Origin: Halogeometricum rufum
Lineage (GTDB): Archaea > Halobacteriota > Halobacteria > Halobacteriales > Haloferacaceae
DNA: 64,000 nt
Assembly (NCBI RefSeq): GCF_900112175.1
Contig: NZ_FOYT01000002.1
Coordinates: forward strand, 558,001-622,000
Direction: 5' to 3'
The notes under the pieces were generated by a model. That model was not told the DNA's origin. It worked only from the letters and a program-made list of their open reading frames with translations, and searched no databases. Below are positions 16,062-24,533 of the stretch, one piece after another. Position 1 is the first letter of the stretch, and every line of letters begins with the position of its first letter. Made by a program: the position numbers and the translations under genes.

Positions 16062-16999
16062 CAGTCGGCGGCCTCCTCCGTGACGGCGTCGAGTGGGGGC
16101 AGGTGCGCCCGAATCTCCTCGCGGTCGTCTTCCAGCCACGACGGGAGTTTGAGCTCCGACCCGAGCGACTCGACGGACTCGTCGGCGGTGAATCCGGGAC
16201 CGTCGGTGGCTATCTCGAACAGGACGCCGCCGGGTTCGCGGAAGTAGATGGACTGGAAGTACTGGCGGTCCTTCTGCGGCGTGACGTGCTGACCGGCCTC
16301 CGAGAGCGTCTCGCGCCACGCCATCTGCGTCTCCGCGTCGGGCACGCGGAACGCGACGTGGTGGACGGTGCCGACGCCGGGGCGGCCGCGCGGCGACTCG
16401 CGGGTCAGGAGGTCCACGACCGTCGCCCGGTCGCCGGGGGCGACGTAGCGCACGCGGTCGGCCGTCTCCGCGGTCCGTTCGAGGCCGAGGAGTTCGAGGA
16501 CGCGACCGGTCGCGTCGGGGCGGGCCGACTGGAGCGTCACGCCGTGGAAGCCGCGAACCGCGGCGTCGACGGGGACGGGGCCGTCCGCCCACGGGTCGAC
16601 GGCGGACTCGCTCTCGACCAGTTCGAGGGGTTGGCCGTCGCCGTCCGCGAACGGGAGGACGTCCGCGCCGAACCGCGTCTCGACGTCGTCGACGGTCACG
16701 CCGTGCGATTCGAGTCGCTCCCGCCAGTAGTCGAGACTCCCCTCGGGGACGGCGAACGCCGTCGCGACGGCCTGTCCGCGGCCGGACCGGCCGGGGCGGC
16801 CCTCGCCGAACGGGAAGAACGTCAGCGCCGTGCCGGGCGACCCCGTCTCGTCGCCGTAGTAGAGGTGGTAGGTGTGCGTGTCGTCGAAGTTGACCGTTCG
16901 CTTGACGAGGCGGAGTCCGAGCACGTCGGTGTAGAACCGGACGTTCTCGCTCGGGTCGCCCGCGACGGCCGTCACGTGGTGGATGCCTTCGGTGTTCAT
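16061..16999 (-). CDS. VOC-family ring-cleaving dioxygenase, MhqO-like
   Basis: A 312-residue two-module vicinal-oxygen-chelate protein. Metal ligands expected for the extradiol dioxygenase type are visible: His in GIHHVTAVAG, His in GTVHHVAFRVP and Glu in GGVLFEIATDGPGF. Module 1 covers about residues 4-130 and module 2 about 150-285. The likely role is opening hydroquinone or catechol rings, by analogy with MhqO. It leads a two-gene unit with the MhqD-like hydrolase (overlap of one base) and is divergent from an HxlR-type regulator across a 99-bp spacer holding an operator candidate. Confidence 0.9.
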   Translation of the reverse strand: MNTEGIHHVTAVAGDPSENVRFYTDVLGLRLVKRTVNFDDTHTYHLYYGDETGSPGTALTFFPFGEGRPGRSGRGQAVATAFAVPEGSLDYWRERLESHGVTVDDVETRFGADVLPFADGDGQPLELVESESAVDPWADGPVPVDAAVRGFHGVTLQSARPDATGRVLELLGLERTAETADRVRYVAPGDRATVVDLLTRESPRGRPGVGTVHHVAFRVPDAETQMAWRETLSEAGQHVTPQKDRQYFQSIYFREPGGVLFEIATDGPGFTADESVESLGSELKLPSWLEDDREEIRAHLPPLDAVTEEAAD

Positions 17000-17035
17000 G
17001 GGTGTCGAGGCCGGCTCTCGCCGGTTTCACTCTGA

Positions 17036-17044
17036 TACTTAGTA
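17036..17044. promoter_or_regulatory. Candidate HxlR operator overlapping the dioxygenase promoter
   Basis: TACTTAGTA is a near-perfect inverted repeat in the divergent spacer. Read on the minus strand it forms part of the AT-rich box (CTAAGTATC) about 39 nt ahead of the dioxygenase start. It resembles the TACT-n-AGTA half-sites bound by the HxlR-family regulator YodB. A TATA-like AAACCATATG for the regulator gene lies just to the right (17053-17062). Confidence 0.45.
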
Positions 17045-17098
17045 CGGAACCGAAACCATATGTAGGTTCCCGGACGTACGAGTCACCACGTGACATCA

Positions 17099-17506
17099 AT
17101 GTCCCCGGACGACGACGACGAGAGATACAGCGAGGAAGCGTGCGGCGTCATCGACTCCATCCAGCAGATCGGCTCCCAGTGGCGACTCATCGTCCTCCAC
17201 GACCTGCAGGACGGCGAGAAGCGCTTCAACGAACTCAAGCGTTCGACGGGGTCGAGTTCGCGGACGCTCTCGCGCGTCCTCGACGACCTGCAGGAACTCG
17301 GGTTCGTCTCCCGGCGACTGGAGGAGGACGCGCCCGTGGCGACGTACTACTCGCTCACGTCGAAGGGGGAGTCGCTGGCCCCGGTGTTCGAGGAGATAAA
17401 CTGCTGGGCCGACCAGTGGCTCGGCGCGACGCCGACGGGCGAGGACCCCGCGGCGGTCGAAGACGAGGGCGACGGGGCCGGCGCGGCGACGGCCGAGGGC
17501 GAGTAG
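17099..17506 (+). CDS. HxlR-family winged-helix transcriptional regulator
   Basis: A 135-residue regulator with the HxlR signature: CGVIDSIQQIGSQWRLIVLHDL, then RFNELKRSTGSSSRTLSRVLDDLQELGFVSR (helix-turn-helix and wing), then YYSLTSKGESLAPVFEEI. A single N-terminal Cys sits ahead of the first helix, as in redox-sensing relatives (YodB-type), which are de-repressed by quinones; a sensing role here is inference. It is read divergently from the dioxygenase/hydrolase pair, its most likely target. ATG 17099 is chosen over an in-frame GTG at 17090. The C-terminus is an acidic, Ala/Gly-rich tail. Confidence 0.88.
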   Translation: MSPDDDDERYSEEACGVIDSIQQIGSQWRLIVLHDLQDGEKRFNELKRSTGSSSRTLSRVLDDLQELGFVSRRLEEDAPVATYYSLTSKGESLAPVFEEINCWADQWLGATPTGEDPAAVEDEGDGAGAATAEGE

Positions 17507-19339
17507 TCAGTCGCCGTCTTCGCCGCCGGGGGCCTCTCCGCGGCGGGCGCGGAGTCCCTGTCTCGTGAACTGCGGGTCGCCGCGGACGCGCACGCCGCGT
17601 TTGCGGCGGAACGTCCGGTAGAGGAGGAACGCCAACGGGACGACGCCGAGGGCGACGACGCCCGCGGTCAGCTGATTCTCCAGCGCGTACAGCAGGGCGA
17701 CGGCGAGGAGGTTCCCGCCGAGGAGGATGCCCGAGACGACCTTGCGGCCGAACGCCGAGAGCGCGTCCGAGTCGTCGAGGACGACGTTCACCCGGACGTT
17801 CTCGCGTTCGACCAGCCCGAGCACCGAGTTCAGTTTCGGCGGCACCGACAGGAGCGTCCGCGCCGTCTCCTGCACCTGTTCGCCCGCCTCTTCGACCGTC
17901 TCGCGGGCGAACCGCTCGCCCATCGAGGGTTCGCCCTCCTCGCCGCCCATCCCGCGCTCTCTCACGTAGTCGGTCACCTCGTCCACGAAGTCGAACTCGG
18001 GGACGAGCGTCCGGCAGACGCCCTCCAGCACCGTCGAGACGCGGACGACGAGCGCGAGGTCCTGCGGCAGTCTGAGCGGGAAGTCGTACAGCGTCTCCTC
18101 GAACTGCGACACCAACTGCTGGACGCGGTACTGGTCGACGTCCTGCCCGCGGAGCGTCTCGATGGCGACGGCGAACGTCTCGCGCATCAGTTCCCGGTCG
18201 GCCGCGGGGTCCAGCGCCTCCATGGCGACGAAGGCGTCTATCACCCGGTCGATGTCGTCGCGCGCGACGCCGACGTAGAAGTCGTACATGTGGTCCCGCG
18301 TCGCGGCGTCCACGCGACCGGTCATGCCGAAGTCGTAGAAGACGAGCGTGCCGTCCGACTGGACGGCGAGGTTACCGGGGTGGGGGTCGGCGTGGAACGC
18401 GCCGTCTTCGAGAATCATCTGGATGTACGTCCGTTCGAGGCGGCGGGCGAGTGCCTCGCGGTCGATTCCGAGTCGGTCTAACTCCCGCACGCGGTCTATC
18501 TTGACGCCCTCGACGTACTCCATCGTGAGGACGTTCCGCGTCGAGTAGGCGTCGACGGGGTCGGGGACGCGAATCTTCGGGTCGTCCGCGAAGTTGGCCC
18601 CGATTTCGCGGAGCATCCGCGCCTCGTGGTCGTAGTCCATCTCCTCGTGGATGGTGTCGGCGAACTCGTCGGCGAGGTTCTCGAACGTGAATCGCTGGCC
18701 GGGGTGGGCGAAGAACAGGAGGACGGGCATCAGCGTCTCGACGACGCGCAGGTCCGCCGCCACGACGCGGCGGATGTCGGGGCGGAGCACCTTGACGGCC
18801 ACCTCCTCGCCGTCGGCGACGGCGGTGTACACCTGCCCGAGACTCGCCCCGCTTATCGGTTCGCGGTCGAAGCGGTCGAACACCTCGTCGACGGGGCCGA
18901 GTTCCGCCTCGACGCGGGGACGGACCGTCTCCCAGTCGTCCGGCGGCACCTCGTCCTGCAACGACGAGAGGACGTCGACGTACTCGCCGGGGAGGGCGTC
19001 CGGCCGCGTCGAGAGAATCTGCCCCAGTTTGATGAACGTCGGGCCGAGGGAGACGAGGCTGTCGCGGAGGGACGTCGCCCGCCGCCGCCGCGTCGTCGAG
19101 TCGGGGCGGCGGCGACGGCCGAACAGGAGGAACCGGCGCCTGTCGCGCGCCATCCCCACGAACAGGGGGAGGAACGCGCGGACGACGACGAGGAGTCGCC
19201 ACAGCGACCGGAGCCTGACGCGGAGGCCCGACGGTCGGTCCGCGTCGGCGTCGGGGCCGGCGGCGTCGGAATCGGCGGCACCGGGTTCGGCGTCCGCGGG
19301 GTCGGTCGCATCGGCGGGTTCGGAGGCGGGGGCCGACAT
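17507..19339 (-). CDS. ABC1/UbiB-family atypical kinase
   Basis: A 610-residue membrane-associated protein kinase-like ATPase linked in other organisms to quinone biosynthesis and lipid homeostasis. Family marks are the KxGQ motif in GPTFIKLGQILSTRPDALP, the Ala-rich nucleotide loop in ISGASLGQVY, the lysine of VAVKVLRPDI, HADPHPGNLAV and the DFGMTG metal loop. Two hydrophobic segments lie near the C-terminus (about residues 545-590). A low-complexity acidic N-terminal tail (residues 1-35) precedes the domain. ATG 19339 has a TATA-like TTTTTACG about 33 nt upstream. A longer frame running to 19723 is rejected because it overlays the separate small gene at 19396-19659. Confidence 0.92.
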   Translation of the reverse strand: MSAPASEPADATDPADAEPGAADSDAAGPDADADRPSGLRVRLRSLWRLLVVVRAFLPLFVGMARDRRRFLLFGRRRRPDSTTRRRRATSLRDSLVSLGPTFIKLGQILSTRPDALPGEYVDVLSSLQDEVPPDDWETVRPRVEAELGPVDEVFDRFDREPISGASLGQVYTAVADGEEVAVKVLRPDIRRVVAADLRVVETLMPVLLFFAHPGQRFTFENLADEFADTIHEEMDYDHEARMLREIGANFADDPKIRVPDPVDAYSTRNVLTMEYVEGVKIDRVRELDRLGIDREALARRLERTYIQMILEDGAFHADPHPGNLAVQSDGTLVFYDFGMTGRVDAATRDHMYDFYVGVARDDIDRVIDAFVAMEALDPAADRELMRETFAVAIETLRGQDVDQYRVQQLVSQFEETLYDFPLRLPQDLALVVRVSTVLEGVCRTLVPEFDFVDEVTDYVRERGMGGEEGEPSMGERFARETVEEAGEQVQETARTLLSVPPKLNSVLGLVERENVRVNVVLDDSDALSAFGRKVVSGILLGGNLLAVALLYALENQLTAGVVALGVVPLAFLLYRTFRRKRGVRVRGDPQFTRQGLRARRGEAPGGEDGD

Positions 19340-19395
19340 TCGGAGTGGTTCACTCTCGGGACCGCGAGCGTAAAAAGGGGACGCGTCGTCGACCT

Positions 19396-19659
19396 TCAGA
19401 TTTCGTCGTCGGGGTCGTGGTCGCTCGCGACTCGGTCGGCCTCGGCCGCGTAGCGGTCGCGCGTCTCCGGGTCCGCGACCGGTTCGAGATTCCCGGGGTC
19501 GACGTCCTTCGCGGCGGTGACCGTCTTCGTGTCGATGACCTGCGCGGCCAACTCGTTCCTGAACACCCGGTCGCCCTCGGGCGTCGCGTACGTCAGGATG
19601 ACCAGGTCGCGGTCGTTGTAGCCCCGTTCGACCAGCCAACATCGGACGGTGTCGCTCAT
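19396..19659 (-). CDS. Small conserved-looking hypothetical protein
   Basis: An 87-residue acidic protein beginning MSDTVRCWLVERGYNDRDLVILTYATPEGDRVF, with a helical second half (ETRDRYAAEADRVASDH). The compact beta-alpha start and single domain length suggest a genuine small haloarchaeal protein. It lies 56 nt upstream of the ABC1 kinase gene on the same strand and may be co-transcribed with it. Function not recognised. Confidence 0.75.
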   Translation of the reverse strand: MSDTVRCWLVERGYNDRDLVILTYATPEGDRVFRNELAAQVIDTKTVTAAKDVDPGNLEPVADPETRDRYAAEADRVASDHDPDDEI

Positions 19660-19797
19660 ACCGGTCGTTGGTGCCGGAGCGGTTTCTACGCTGGGGCGGA
19701 CGCCCGCCGGCGGCGCGGGTCACCCGTTATTTCCCTCCGATAGATTCAGCCAATCATAAGGGAAGATTATGTTCGTCACGGCTGTCGGTCGACCCGT

Positions 19798-21462
19798 ATG
19801 TCGAACGGCCACAACCTGACCGACTACGACGCGACGCGGGAGTCGTTCTCGTGGGACGACGTGTACGCCGAGGCTGACTGGGACGCACCCGAGCGACTGA
19901 ACGTCGCGCACGAGACGGTCGACCGGCACGCCGAGGACCGCGAGAAGGTCGCCCTCTACCAGGTCGGCACCGACGGCGAACTGACGAAGACGACGTTCTG
20001 GGAGTTGGCCGACCGGTCGAGCCAGTTCGCCAACGTTCTGGCGGAACTCGGCGTCGAACGCGGCGACCGCGTCTTCTCGTACATGCCGCGCATCCCCGAA
20101 CACTACGTCGCCCTCGTCGGGACGCTCAAACACGGCGCGGTCTGGGGGAGCGTCAACGAGCGGTTCGGTCCCGACGGCATCTCCTACCGCCTCGACGACT
20201 GCGACGCCAGCGTCGTCGTCACCACGACCGACAACCGCGACACGGTGGCCGAGGCGCTGACGGACGCGCCGTCGGTCGAACACGTCGTCACCGTGGACCG
20301 CGGCGGCGGCGCGCCCGTCGACGACATCGCGTTCGGCCCCGCGCTCGACGACGCGAGCACGACGCACGAGGCCGCCGACACCGGCGGCGAGGACGACGCG
20401 CTCCTCTACTACACTTCGGGGACGACGGGGTTGGCGAAGGGCGTCCTCCACAAGCAGCGCTGGATAGCCGGCGTCGCGGCGACGCAGCAGTACGCCGTGG
20501 ACCTGCAACCCGGCGACCTCTACTGGAGCACCGGCGACCTGGGCTGGCTGACCGGCGCGATAAACACGCTGGGCGCGTGGTTCTGGGGCGCGTCGCTGTT
20601 CACCTACGAGGGCGAGTTCGACCCCGAGGCGTGGGTCGAACTGCTCGACGAGTACCCCGTCGACGTCCTGTTCTCGGTCCCGACGGCGTACCGGATGCTC
20701 AGGGAGCGAGACGAACTGCTGGCCGACGCCGACGTGGACCTGCGGCACGCGCTCTCCATCGGCGAACCGCTCAGCGCCGGCGTCGTCGAGTGGGGTCGCG
20801 AGACGCTCGGCGTCACCATCCTCGACACGTACGGGCAGACGGAGACGGGGAACATGATAATCAACAACTACCCGACGATGGACCTCAAGCCGGGGTCGAT
20901 GGGGAAGCCGCTCCCCGGCATCGAAGCCGACATCGTCGACCCCGACACCGGCGAGGTGCTCGACCCGGGCGAGACCGGCGAGATAGCCGAACGCGGCGAC
21001 TACCCGTGCTTCTTCGCGGAGTACTGGAACAAGCCCGAGCAGACGGCCGACTGTTTCGTGGACGGTCCCAGCGGCGAGTGGTATCTCTCCGGTGACCTCG
21101 CGTACAAGGACGAGGACGGCTACTTCTGGTTCGAGGGCCGCGCCGACGACGTCATCCTCTCGTCGGGCTACCGCATCGGCCCGTTCGAGGTGGAGAGCGC
21201 GCTCGGCGAACACGAGGCCGTCGCGGAGTCGGCCGTCGTCCCCAAACCCCACCGCGAACGCGGCAACATCGTCAAGGCGTACGTCGTCCTCAGCGAGGGG
21301 ACCGAACCGTCCGAGGAGTTGAAGGAGGACATCAAGAACCACGTGAAGACCGAACTCTCGGCCCACGAGTACCCGCGAGAGATCGAGTTCCGCGACGAAC
21401 TGCCGAAGACGGTCACGGGCAAGATTCGTCGCACCGAACTGAGAGACGAGACCGAGGGCTGA
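19798..21462 (+). CDS. Acetyl/acyl-CoA synthetase, AMP-forming
   Basis: A 554-residue adenylate-forming enzyme that activates a short- or medium-chain carboxylate with ATP and CoA. Core motifs are YYTSGTTGLAKGVLHKQ (P-loop-like, near residue 203), DTYGQTETG (A5), YLSGDLAYKDEDGYFWFEGRADDVILSSGYRIGP (A7/A8 hinge, read in short parts) and the C-terminal catalytic lysine in KTVTGKIRR. Its length and the WSTGDLGWLTG segment fit acyl-CoA synthetases of the MACS/acetyl type, rather than the longer AcsA. The substrate is not determined by sequence. A TATA-like AAGATTATG lies about 35 nt upstream of ATG 19798. Confidence 0.92.
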   Translation: MSNGHNLTDYDATRESFSWDDVYAEADWDAPERLNVAHETVDRHAEDREKVALYQVGTDGELTKTTFWELADRSSQFANVLAELGVERGDRVFSYMPRIPEHYVALVGTLKHGAVWGSVNERFGPDGISYRLDDCDASVVVTTTDNRDTVAEALTDAPSVEHVVTVDRGGGAPVDDIAFGPALDDASTTHEAADTGGEDDALLYYTSGTTGLAKGVLHKQRWIAGVAATQQYAVDLQPGDLYWSTGDLGWLTGAINTLGAWFWGASLFTYEGEFDPEAWVELLDEYPVDVLFSVPTAYRMLRERDELLADADVDLRHALSIGEPLSAGVVEWGRETLGVTILDTYGQTETGNMIINNYPTMDLKPGSMGKPLPGIEADIVDPDTGEVLDPGETGEIAERGDYPCFFAEYWNKPEQTADCFVDGPSGEWYLSGDLAYKDEDGYFWFEGRADDVILSSGYRIGPFEVESALGEHEAVAESAVVPKPHRERGNIVKAYVVLSEGTEPSEELKEDIKNHVKTELSAHEYPREIEFRDELPKTVTGKIRRTELRDETEG

Positions 21463-21487
21463 ACCGCAGGCGAGACGCCGGCGCGTG

Positions 21488-22123
21488 CTACGTCCCTTCG
21501 ACTAACCGCTTCAGATGCTCGGGCGGCACCGCGCCGCGGGCGCCGTACCCGTCGTAGGCGAACGTCGGCACGCCGGTCACGCCCTGCTGTCTCGCCTCGC
21601 CGAACGTCCGCCGGACCTCCTCGCGGAGGGCCTCGTCCGAGAGCGCCGACCGGACCTCCTCGCCCGCGACGCCGGCGTCCGCGGCGAGTTCGACGAGTAC
21701 CGCTTCGTCGCCGATATCCGCGCCGTCCTGCCAGAGGGCGTCGAACACCGCCTCGTCGAACGCCAGCCACGTCTCGTAGTCGTAGTGCTCCTTCACGTAG
21801 TACGAGACCACCTGCGCGGGAAGCGAGTCCACGTCGGTGGCGATGTCGAGGTCCATCTCCACGTCGTACTTCTCCTGGAGGCGACGGACGTTCTCCTTGG
21901 CCTGTTCGTAGTAGTCGTCGTCCTTGCCGTCGTCCACCGAGTGGTCGATGGTGCCGTCGGGGTTCCGCTTCTGACTGCGCAGGTCGAACGGGTGCCAGTC
22001 GATTTCGAGTTCGTCCTCGCGGGTCGCCTGATACTGTCGCAGCGACTCGCGCCCGAGATAGCAGAACGGGCAGACGTAGTCGGAGTAGACGGTGATTCGG
22101 TCCGGAGAGTCGGCGTCGCTCAT
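21488..22123 (-). CDS. DsbA-family oxidoreductase, FrnE-like
   Basis: A 211-residue thioredoxin-fold protein with an N-terminal VYSDYVCPFCYLG active site (Cys18, Cys21) and the helical insertion domain of 2-hydroxychromene isomerase/FrnE relatives. The cis-proline is visible in QQGVTGVPTFAYDG. With no signal peptide it should act in the cytoplasm as a dithiol oxidoreductase or isomerase. MSDADSPDRI at 22123 is the start. The in-frame extension into the repeat array at 22155-22319 only gives the repeat's 11-residue periodic translation and is rejected. It converges on the acyl-CoA synthetase gene. Confidence 0.9.
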   Translation of the reverse strand: MSDADSPDRITVYSDYVCPFCYLGRESLRQYQATREDELEIDWHPFDLRSQKRNPDGTIDHSVDDGKDDDYYEQAKENVRRLQEKYDVEMDLDIATDVDSLPAQVVSYYVKEHYDYETWLAFDEAVFDALWQDGADIGDEAVLVELAADAGVAGEEVRSALSDEALREEVRRTFGEARQQGVTGVPTFAYDGYGARGAVPPEHLKRLVEGT

Positions 22124-22154
22124 GCGTCCGGTACGTGGGCGGGCGGGTACAAGA

Positions 22155-22319
22155 CACCACCGCGTCGATGCGTGCGCGGTGTCGTCCCACCACCGCGTCG
22201 ATACGTGCGCGGTGTCGTCCCACCACCGCGTCGATACGTGCGCGGTGTCGTCCCACCACCGCGTCGGTACGTGCGCGGTGTCGTCCCACCACCGCGTCGA
22301 TACGTGCGCGGTGTCGTAC
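22155..22319. repeat. Five tandem 33-bp repeats with an internal hairpin
   Basis: Five head-to-tail copies start at 22155, 22188, 22221, 22254 and 22287. They are identical except for single-base changes (for example A/G before TACG in copy 4, C/A near the end of copy 5). Each copy contains CACCGCG and CGCGGTG separated by 10 nt, so every unit can form a 7-bp stem. There are no unique spacers, so this is not a CRISPR. It lies between the SDR stop (22448) and the FrnE start (22123), both on the minus strand. Confidence 0.95.
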
Positions 22320-22447
22320 ACGCGTCCGGGGTGTGCCCCGCCGGGACACGACCGCGGCGGGCCGTCGCCGTCTCGCGTCGTGACCCCGCAGTCCTCCCCC
22401 TTCCGCGTCGCACCGGGCCGCACGGACTCGAACCGGGCCGCGCCGAC

Positions 22448-23383
22448 TCAGATGCCGTACGTCACGCCGGTCAGGTGCTCCGACAGTTCCCACAGTCGGT
22501 GGGCGTCGTCCTCGTCGCGCGACGCCTCGCTGGACTCGTTCTCGCCGGGGTGCCCGCGCATGTTCTGGAAGCCGGTCGGGCCGACGTACGTCCCGCCGCG
22601 GGCGTCGTCGGCGGTGGCGGCGTACAGGAGGGGGAGCGCGCCCATCTCGGCGCTCTGCGCGAACGCGCGGTTCGCGAGCCCCATCCCCAGTTTCCGGACG
22701 AACGACCCCTCCATCTCCGGCCCGCGACGCTGGAGGTTCGTGTCGGCGTAACCGGGGTGACAGCCGAGGCTCACCACGTCGTCGACGCCCGCCAGTTCCA
22801 GTCGTCGCTGGAGTTCGTACGCGAACAGGAGGTTCGCCAGTTTGCTCTGGGCGTAGGCGTCCCACTTGTCGTACGACTCCTCGCCCATGGGGTCCGAAAA
22901 GTCCATCTCACCGTTCTCGTGCAGGCCGCTGGACTGGGCGACGACGCGCGTCTCGCCCTCGGTGTCGCGGAGGGTGTCGAGGAGGAGGCCGGTGAGGGCG
23001 AAGTGGCCGAGGTGGTTGACGCCGAACTGCATCTCGAAGCCCTGTTCGGTCTCCCGGCGCGGAATCGCCATCAGGCCCGCGTTGTTCGCGAGGACGTGGC
23101 AGTCGTCGAACTCCGCTCGGAACCAGTCGGCGAACCGGCGGACGGAGTCGAGGTCCGCGAGGTCGAGTCTGGCCAGCGTGAGGTCGGCGTCGGGCACCGC
23201 TTCGCGGACGTCTCGGGCGGCCTCGCGCCCGCGTTCGGGACTCCGGACCGCCATCACGACGTGAGCGCCCTTCGCCGCCAGCGCTCGCGTCGCCTCGTAG
23301 CCGAGTCCGCTGTTCGCGCCGGTCACGACCATCGTCTTCCCCGAGCAGTCGGGGACGTCGTCGGCAGTCCACTTGGAGGTCAT
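22448..23383 (-). CDS. Short-chain dehydrogenase/reductase
   Basis: A 311-residue NAD(P)-dependent oxidoreductase of the retinol-dehydrogenase-like classical SDR group. It shows TGANSGLG (Rossmann dinucleotide loop) with an Arg-rich MAVRSPERG after beta2, suggesting NADPH preference. Further motifs are NNAG, the catalytic Ser in VAQSSGLHE and YAQSKLAN (Tyr/Lys), then HPGYADTNLQ. The C-terminal part includes YVGPTGFQNMRG, a substrate lid. The substrate is unknown. It lies upstream of the FrnE-like gene, separated from it by the 33-bp repeat array, so read-through transcription would include those hairpins. Confidence 0.9.
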   Translation of the reverse strand: MTSKWTADDVPDCSGKTMVVTGANSGLGYEATRALAAKGAHVVMAVRSPERGREAARDVREAVPDADLTLARLDLADLDSVRRFADWFRAEFDDCHVLANNAGLMAIPRRETEQGFEMQFGVNHLGHFALTGLLLDTLRDTEGETRVVAQSSGLHENGEMDFSDPMGEESYDKWDAYAQSKLANLLFAYELQRRLELAGVDDVVSLGCHPGYADTNLQRRGPEMEGSFVRKLGMGLANRAFAQSAEMGALPLLYAATADDARGGTYVGPTGFQNMRGHPGENESSEASRDEDDAHRLWELSEHLTGVTYGI

Positions 23384-23440
23384 CGGCCGACGCTACGGCG
23401 CGACGACGGGTAAGTTCGTGGCCCGCGGCAGTCGGTCGAC

Positions 23441-24328
23441 CTACCGTTCGGCGACGCCCGTCTGCATGCCGTCGGTGTTGAACGCGCTCCCGACGCCCTC
23501 GCGACCGGCGACGATGACGCCCGCGCCGGAGCCCGTGAGTTCTCCGAACTCCTCGATGGCCAGGTCGGCGGCCGACTGGGCGTCCTCGCCGCGTTCGAGG
23601 TGGCGGACCGCGCGGCGGGTGAGCGTGGTCTTGGCGATGTCCTCGCCCGCGCCCGTCGCGGAGGCGGCCCCCGCGGGCGCGGCGTAGAACCCGGACCCGA
23701 CCTGCGGCACGTCACCGACGCGGCCGGCGAGGGCGAACCACCGCCCGCCGGTGGAGGTGGCGGCGGCGAACGCCTCCCCGTCGAAGGCGACGGCCCCGAC
23801 GGTGTCGTGGTCCGAGAGGTCCGCGTCGTTCGAGGCGGTTGCGCTCGACTGCCCGAACTTGTCGTCGAGCCACGACAGGTGGTCGCGCGGCGACCCCGCC
23901 GGCGGGTCCGCCTCGTCCCAGCGCTGCCTCGTCTCGTCGGTGAAGAGGTCCACTCCGGTCTCGACGCCGAAGTCGGCGGCCACGTCCACCGCCGGTTCGC
24001 CCGCGACGAAGACGTGCGGCGTCTCCTCCATCACGGCGCGGGCGGCGGAGACGGCGTGCTCGACGCCCGGCATGCCCGCGACGGCACCCGTCTCGCGGGC
24101 ACTCGTCATCACGCCCGCGTCCGTCCGCACCCGTCCGTCGGACTGGACCGCCCCGCCGACGCCGGCGTTGAACGCCGGGTCCGACTCCATGACGCGGATG
24201 GCCGCTTCGACGGCGTCGACCGGGTCAGCCCGAGACGCGCCAGTCGCCGCCGCGTGGTCCACCGTCTCCTGTCTGGGTTCCGGGTCGTCCGGGACGCCGC
24301 CCGCCCCGCCGTGAACGATGACTCGCAT
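23441..24328 (-). CDS. Isoaspartyl peptidase/L-asparaginase (plant-type, Ntn hydrolase)
   Basis: A 295-residue autoprocessing hydrolase. It begins MRVIVHGGAGGV and has FNAGVGGAVQSDG, both typical of the family. The cleavage site is LSDHDTVGAVAFDG, where Thr would become the N-terminal nucleophile of the beta subunit. The following TSTGGRW and GSGFYA stretches form the substrate pocket, and GAGEDIAKT and AFNTDGM complete the domain. It hydrolyses L-asparagine and/or beta-aspartyl peptides, a repair role for isoaspartate damage. Start 24328 gives the family's usual N-terminus; nine additional in-frame residues upstream are not needed. Confidence 0.93.
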   Translation of the reverse strand: MRVIVHGGAGGVPDDPEPRQETVDHAAATGASRADPVDAVEAAIRVMESDPAFNAGVGGAVQSDGRVRTDAGVMTSARETGAVAGMPGVEHAVSAARAVMEETPHVFVAGEPAVDVAADFGVETGVDLFTDETRQRWDEADPPAGSPRDHLSWLDDKFGQSSATASNDADLSDHDTVGAVAFDGEAFAAATSTGGRWFALAGRVGDVPQVGSGFYAAPAGAASATGAGEDIAKTTLTRRAVRHLERGEDAQSAADLAIEEFGELTGSGAGVIVAGREGVGSAFNTDGMQTGVAER

Positions 24329-24533
24329 GTCGTCGGCGACGAACGGGGAGCGCAAAACGGCACCGACACCCGCCGTCGCCTGCCGCGAGTCGGCGGCCGT
24401 ATCGGCGGAAGTCGCGTTCGCCCGAACGGCCGCGAGGGGACGAAGCGGCCACGTTCGCCGGGAAATCCAAGACTTGCCGTCCTGAACGATAACGGCAATA
24501 CTTTACCGCCGGTCCGGGAACACCCGTCTGTTC

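Noticed and set aside
15411-17099. 562-residue fusion of the VOC and hydrolase frames
   Set aside because: The N-terminal part is out of frame with the dioxygenase and the hydrolase has its own overlapping ATG at 16061; it is two genes.
22155-22319. Repeat array considered as a CRISPR
   Set aside because: The five units are contiguous and nearly identical, with no unique spacers and no cas gene nearby.
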